DNA of 64,000 bases from Voacanga thouarsii (taxonomy: Eukaryota; Streptophyta; Magnoliopsida; Gentianales; Apocynaceae), in the NCBI GenBank assembly GCA_026120185.1, contig JANUWF010001625.1:124001-188000 (forward strand), read 5' to 3'. The notes beneath the pieces were generated by a model. It did not search any database, was not told where the DNA came from, and was given only the letters and a program-made list of their open reading frames with translations. Shown piece after piece: positions 58,208-64,000 of the stretch. A program made the position numbers and the translations under genes. Within the stretch, counting starts at the first letter, position 1; the number at the start of each line of letters is the position of its first letter.

Positions 58208-59706
58208 TGATAGGGGCTAAATTAGTCATGTTTTTCCTAGTTATTTGAGGTTGTTTTGTGATATATTTTGTTCAATAACTAGTCATATTCCTTCATATTT
58301 GAGATTTTACCCTTAGAAAGGTATTTTGTTCATTATTTCAGATTTTTAGGATAAAACGAAACAAAAACATCGCAGAACAGATGAGAGACGGCGTCGGCTA
58401 GGATAGAGGAGCCGGCGCCAGCCATGCACTGGATTGCACCAACTTTGAAGCGATGAAAAATTGTCAAAACAGAGGGAAACGGGCACTGGCTCCAAGAGTT
58501 AAGGTGGCACCGGCTGCACTCAGGTCTTCATTGTTCAAAATTCAGAGAAAAATCAACAAATGAGTAGAGAAGCAAAACACAACCAGCACCGGCTGTGCCC
58601 TGAAGATAAGGCGGTGCTTGATTTTTTCTACGCGATTTTTGGTAATCTGTGGAGTTTTAGTGTCTTACAACTTTACTCGGCCAAGAACTCTGTACCTACG
58701 AGTTTAGGCATTTCCTAAACCTATAAATAGATGAAAAACACAAGGGAAAAAGAGAGAGTTCGTTGATTATCATAGAAAATCACTCAATCAACGGAGGAAT
58801 TCTTCAATTCAAGGAGAGTTGTAAAAGAAGGTCTTCAAAGGAAGAAGAAGGAGGCTTGTCTATGAGTGCTTTCTTTTACTTTGTTTTCTTTTTTTTTTTT
58901 TAACAATGATTTGTTAATTGTTTTATTGTAATTTGACATTGTTGTAGTTATTCATGATTCTTAGAGTTATTTGATCTTTTGATTAATTGATTGTTATTCT
59001 TGGTATTTGATTATTTGTGCATATTACGGCATTAATTAGTTGGGTCTTCCTATTAACTTGCTTGGACAAAGAGGTTGATGGTGGTCCTGATTCATTAGTT
59101 TCATATTTGTTGGCTTTTAACTTGCTTGGATAAAAGGGTTAAGTGTAGGGACAAAGTAATTAAAGGTTAATTGATATCTACCAAGATATGGATTCATTAG
59201 TTAATTTCATGCATAATTTGCCAGAATTTGGAATTAAATCAAGGACTATAGTTAATGCATATTTTGGGTAAGATTGGTTGAGACAAGATATGTGATGTTA
59301 TGTTACCTAGAAGATAAGGATTCATGGATTGGATAAAGAAGTGAATCTAGATTATCCTTCATTATGCCAAAAGAATAATTAGTTATGATAAATATTAAGT
59401 ACTTTAGGTCATGTATGTCAAGATAATGGTTTAAGTTACATAATTCTACATCCTTGACATGTATATATTTTTATTATATTTGTTCTTTTATTATCCTTTT
59501 TATTTATTTTTCACTTTATCGAGTTCGTTAAACAATTAAAAAAAGGTGATTAATGTCTACTTGTTCCTTGAGGTTCGACATTCGTTTGAACCCTATGCTA
59601 GGTTAATAATGAGTACGCTTGCTCATATGTGTGATTTGGGTTGAACGATCTAATTTAAACTTGATTGGGAATGTGCTTAATTTTTGTATGATTTTTACAC
59701 CCAAGT
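58208..59706 (+). repeat. Athila-2 3' LTR, end removed by insertion
   Basis: Begins TGATAGGGGCTAAATTAG; matches the 5' LTR to TGATTTTTACACC(C/G)AAGT, then is interrupted at 59707. A ~28-base piece in the CCGGC region (52228-52255 in the 5' LTR) is missing near 58590. Confidence 0.93.
58722..58730 (+). promoter_or_regulatory. TATA box of Athila-2 3' LTR
   Basis: TATAAATAG in the same context as in the 5' LTR (CCTATAAATAGATGAAAAAC). Confidence 0.65.
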
Positions 59707-61325
59707 TGTAACACCCCGCTACCTAGGACAAGGGGTCTTTATAACTAGGTCACACAAATGAAATAGCGGAATATAAATGATACTTGAACTTAAAATTTAT
59801 TACATCCCAAAATAAATATCAATCCAAGAGTAATTCCTAAAATACAAAAAACAAATCCGTAATAAAATTTATCCACTCTCATCTCCCTAAAACATTACCC
59901 AAAAATAAATCTTCAGAAAATCTTCCAAAGCAGGTATAATCTAGCTACTCATCCCCACAGCAGGACCGACCTGAAATCATGGTAAAATGGTGGTGAGACA
60001 GAAATCTCAATAAGTCCGTGTGTGCTTTGGGTGTTCAGTGAAAACAGTTCGTGAATACAAAGTATAAAATTCTTTATAAGAGATCACTGGAAAGCAATAA
60101 ACATCAGTAAAAACACAAGAGTGGTGTTTTGGCACTTCCAGCTATATATAATTTATAAAATCAACCACTCGAAAGAAAGGATTACGGGTTACCACACGTT
60201 GGGCCCCATAACCGGATGGTCAGCATGCCACACTTTGTGCATACCGCCGGTCAGAATGCCACAGTTTGTGCAGACTAACAAAAGTAGGTGATCGGCCTAC
60301 TGGGCAATATACTCCTCCTTCTCTATACCCAAACGACAACCGGGTGTCCATTCCGGCAAAACACAGTCACTTGACTGAAAAAGAACACTGCTAGCTCGGA
60401 CCGGCACGACTTACTGGACTGTCATCTTATCTGGGAAGGACTCACCCCTCAGAGGTGGCCACCTACTGAGAAACTTACCCTAACCCCTCAAAGACTAGCC
60501 CCGTAGTCCACCCTTATTGAGTACTCAACGACGTTTCCCACTTGGGATAAAATGAACAAAACACTGTTCCACATGAAAAATGGCAATTTTAAGGGTTTCG
60601 AAAGTCTTTGTCAAAATCAGTTTTAGAAAGAGTTTTGAGTTTGATTAAATCTGCTCATTGATCCTTAAATAATTCAATTTTTTGAAATAAGAAAAAATTC
60701 AACCCTCAATTGCCTTTACATAAATGAGTGTCCATACTCTCTACATTTGGCTTGCAATAATAAACATTTCACATCAATCATGTTTTCTGCAGGAGCTTAC
60801 CTGATTCTTGCTCACAATAAAAGGTCTCCAACAGCTGACCTTACCCCGCATGGGCAAATATAGATCACAATCAATTTTGAGCCACAATCCACTTCCTCAA
60901 TTTTAAATCAACTCAACTTACTACTACCATGATCCTTGTGTCCCAAGCTATAAGGCCAAACAATAAATAAATAGGTTTATAAGTTGAGCGTAATTTGATA
61001 TTTAAAATAATTAATGGTTTGGGAAATAAATTCTAATAAGTTGAAAGTTTAAATCTTGCTAAGAAAAATTTAGAGTTTATTTAATCACGAGTCCTAGGTA
61101 GTATTAAATAAAATAATGATTTATTAATAAATTAGTTGTTAGAAAATAATTGATTGCTAAAATTAGTTGAAAATAGATTTAATGAGTCTTGCTTGAACAA
61201 TAATAAATAAATTCTTAATGGGTTTTGATTAAAAGATAATAATTAAATTATTTGTAATAAATATTTTACTAATTATAATTATTTCCATAAAAGGCTTTAT
61301 TTGATTTCATTATTTTAAGTAATAT

Positions 61326-61360
<35 letters not shown>

Positions 61361-62087
61361 TTTCTAGCAAAAGCTATTATTTATTTGACTAAAATATCCT
61401 TATTATATATAATAATCCAGATCTACCCTTCCTAGGGTTTTTCAAAATTACTAGTAAAATTATATTATTAAATATTTTATTCATTAAATAAAATTTAGCT
61501 TAAGGACAACTAGATCATGATCAAATTTCTACGGCTAACCACAATCAAGAACATATACAATCCTTCAATTCATCAAATCATCCAAATCATGCATATAAGC
61601 AAAGATCTAAATTTATCAAGACATGATCTAACCTCTACTAGCATAAATATGATCATGGCTTCAATAATTCAACATGAATATAAATCATATTCACCAAAGG
61701 TGACATAATCTCTAGCATACTTTATCACAAATACTACCTATGACATGGAAACATGCATCAAACCCCAAATCATCATTCAATCAACCAAGATAAACCTTCC
61801 ATGCATAAATCCCATCTCCTTCACAGTCATACATATATTAATGCTTCAATCTCAACAATACATACTCAAATCCTATCACAATCCACATACTATCAACATC
61901 ATCCTAGAGACATGAATCTAGAATTTACAAAAAAGATTGAAGGGACTTACTTGGTTGAGGAATACCTTGAAGGATTTTAGAATGGATCTCAACTCCTAGA
62001 TGCCTAGCTTCGTCCAGGAAGATGGAGAAAGCATGGCCATGGGAGAAGAAGCCATCCGGCCAAGAGAAGAGAGTTTTGGCCATGAGA

Positions 62088-62125
<38 letters not shown>

Positions 62126-64000
62126 ATTAGCATGATTATTCATATATATTTTCACTAGAGATCAAGATTGGAGAAGATGAAGTTGTTAGAACAAACCTAC
62201 CTTGAAGGTGTTCTTGAACCTTCACAGAATTTTCTGGTTTTTGATCCAAACTAGCAAGTTGGTTTGTAGAGTTTGATGTTAAGAATGGTGTTGATGGACT
62301 CATGGTAGTGAGTAGGTTAAATCTGGAAATTTTAGAGAAGGTTTGAAGTGGTTTGGAGGGGTATTAGGTGAAAGGAAGAAGTAGGTATTCTTAGTGTGTT
62401 GTGTGTGTTCTTGAAGGTTGAAGGGATTTGAGAGATTTTGTTTTGCAGCTGCCGAAATTCTATGAGAACTAGGGCTGCCAAATTTTTTGTAGGCTTTAGG
62501 AAGATGGCTCTCTGGTTTGGAAGGGAAAAGGAAAGGCTAGTTGTTAAAATCCTTGAAGAATATTTTTAGGAAGCAAATTTGGAAACTAGATATTCAAGAA
62601 TGTCTTGATTATTGGAGAGCATTGGAAGTCTGCCATGGCCGACTATTTTGAGCAGTATTTCGGTTGATTGAAAGTTGGTTTAAGGAGGCTTATGGTGGCC
62701 AAAAACAAGGAGCATAATGGTGAAGAAAAAGTCTGGTTATTTGAGGGATACTTTATGGAAGGTTGCTAAACTATGGTAGCTGGAATTTTGGTAATCAATC
62801 AAGCATGATTGCAGAGATTTGTTGGAGAGATTTTCAGGGCAGGCATGACTGAATTTCGTGTAGAAGCTTAAAGAAGATAATAGAGCTCAGTTACTGAAGG
62901 TTTAAGGGTGGTTTATGCAGAACAAGAATGGGGTTTCGGCTAGGAGAGAATTAGGAAACAAAGCTGGACAAAAATCTGCACAGCATTTTCGCAGGATGGA
63001 ATTTTTCTTGGATAGTTTTCAGCTGCCATTTCCTAGCCAGCTTGTAGAGAGTTTGAAGGGGAATTTCAAGGGCTTTCAAGGCTGGTTTCCAGCCTTCTTC
63101 ATGGAGGAAAAACATGGCTAAGGTGCTGAACAAAATCTGGAAGAAAATAGCTTGGTTTTGGATCTCCAAAGCTGCGGTTTGCATAGTAATTTTTTTCTGG
63201 TTTTGCACCACTTTTGTGCAATCCGAAAATAGCCAGAAAAATCCAGATTCTAGGCTGAACAAAAGGGCCTTTTCCTGGAAGCATTTGGGAAGGAATAATG
63301 GTTAAGAATTTCGACACCCTGAAGGCATACAAAGCTGGAAAATTTCAGTTCTATGCATGAAGGGAAATGAACATAGCTAGAGTGAATTTTTAGCAAGTTC
63401 ACTAGAGGGATTTATCCTCTTGGAATCTCCCACAACTCTTTCACATTTTCAGACCATAAGATGCCTTTCACTAAGACATTTTGATCCTACAAAACCACAG
63501 TACTTTACTGAAATTTCTGGGAAGGAAATGGGTAGAACAATTTGATCAAACTAATGAGTTGAGAAATAAGGAAAATCAAAGATTAAGGGGAAATGAATTC
63601 CCCTTAAGTATTTTGTGTAGGGAAAAGGAGTAGAATGAGGATACTCCTAACATGTCCCTCTTAGGACAACTTCTGTACCCTACACCAAGCACATAAAGCC
63701 GAAATTATTACTTCCCAAGCAAAAATAAAATTTAACCAAGCTAAAGCTCTTATGATGGAATTTGAACCCAAGACTTCAAGAACTAATTCCAAGGCTCTAA
63801 CCACTATGCCACAACAACTCTTGTTCTTATTTCCCCTCTAAAAAAAATATTTTTTATTCAATCCTCAAGCTATCTCCCTTTTTCCACCTCAAGCAAAATT
63901 TACCATTTTGCCCTTCTCAAGCAATACCCACAACCAAGCCTTCAAGACAATAAATCTCAAATCTAAAACACAGAAAATCATATAAAAATATATTTAAACA
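59707..64000 (-). repeat. Chromovirus LTR 3, in Athila-2 3' LTR, right end outside window
   Basis: Low end TGTAACACCCCGCTACC. It is colinear with 24940-29360 to the window edge, so about 60 more bases would complete it. It lacks 35 bases of the GC-rich terminal block (after CCTAGG at 59726). Whether it is a solo LTR or the 3' LTR of a full element cannot be seen. Five bases before it are CAAGT. It contains (AT)n at 61329-61356. Confidence 0.92.
62091..62123. repeat. (GA)n microsatellite in LTR 3
   Basis: An uninterrupted AG/GA run at the position equivalent to 36496-36549. Confidence 0.95.

Larger units (their letters stand above)
51841..59706 (+). mobile_element. Athila-like Ty3/gypsy element 2 (Athila-2), RT-deleted
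   Basis: The 5' LTR is 51841-53368, tRNA-Asp primer site 53375, reduced gag, protease ORF, RT N-terminus fused in frame to integrase, long 3' untranslated region, polypurine tract, and 3' LTR 58208-59706. The last ~23 bases of the 3' LTR are missing because a chromovirus LTR inserted there. The five bases before the element are GTACA; the matching duplication would be beyond the window. Inserted in copia C. Confidence 0.9.

Noticed and set aside
60100..60480. tRNA or small RNA gene near GC-rich patches of the LTR
   Set aside because: No cloverleaf or A/B box arrangement seen; the region is colinear LTR.

Overview
This is a plant nuclear window made almost entirely of transposable elements nested inside one another. 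I see no intact host gene, rRNA, tRNA or CRISPR array. Evidence for a plant (angiosperm, probably a eudicot) is: Ty3/gypsy elements with a chromodomain integrase and ~4.5 kb LTRs; Athila-like Ty3/gypsy elements primed by tRNA-Asp; Ty1/copia elements with the order integrase-RT-RNase H; and a relic of a plant CACTA transposase-associated gene with canonical GT-AG introns. The AT-rich, decayed, nested layout suggests heterochromatin, perhaps pericentromeric. I cannot name the species.

Left part (1-16000). Positions 1-5226 hold a plus-strand chromovirus-like element (chromo-1): the 3' part of its 5' LTR, a tRNA-Met primer site, a 176-codon acidic leader ORF, broken gag and protease, then a deletion straight into a 3' LTR remnant. 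Positions 5227-7780 carry three copies of a ~1.2 kb repeat with internal minisatellites. Positions 8498-11410 hold a CACTA-type (Transposase_24/PTTA-like) pseudogene followed by an array of TACCAACAG motifs. Positions 13160-14345 hold three spaced copies of a GTGGCAGA/TGCCACGG repeat. The rest is unassigned AT-rich sequence and a possible eroded LTR.

Central and right part (about 16000-64000). This is one onion of insertions. A minus-strand copia element (C) has its 3' LTR split at 16867/49414. Into that LTR went a minus-strand Athila-like element (Athila-1, 16868-49413; imperfect 5 bp duplication GCCGC/GCCAC). Its 3' LTR was split by a minus-strand copia composite (A/B, 17511-40905; 5 bp duplication TTTTT). 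Copia A carries copia B inside its pol, and copia B carries a minus-strand chromovirus (chromo-2, 24940-37204). Separately, the pol of copia C is interrupted at 51841 by a plus-strand Athila-like element (Athila-2). Its 3' LTR is broken close to its end by another minus-strand chromovirus LTR (59707 to beyond the window).

How the parts work together: each element once carried its own gag, protease, RT, RNase H and integrase plus primer-binding and polypurine sites. All visible copies are defective, through C-to-T type stop codons, catalytic substitutions (YVDN, FMGD, YGDD variants), or deletion of RT or the primer site. The most interesting items are the intact leader ORF with SUMO-interaction-like motifs in chromo-1, the in-frame protease-to-integrase deletion in Athila-2, duplicated polypurine modules in both Athila-like elements, and a GC-rich CCGGCGCC word shared between a copia leader and Athila LTRs.
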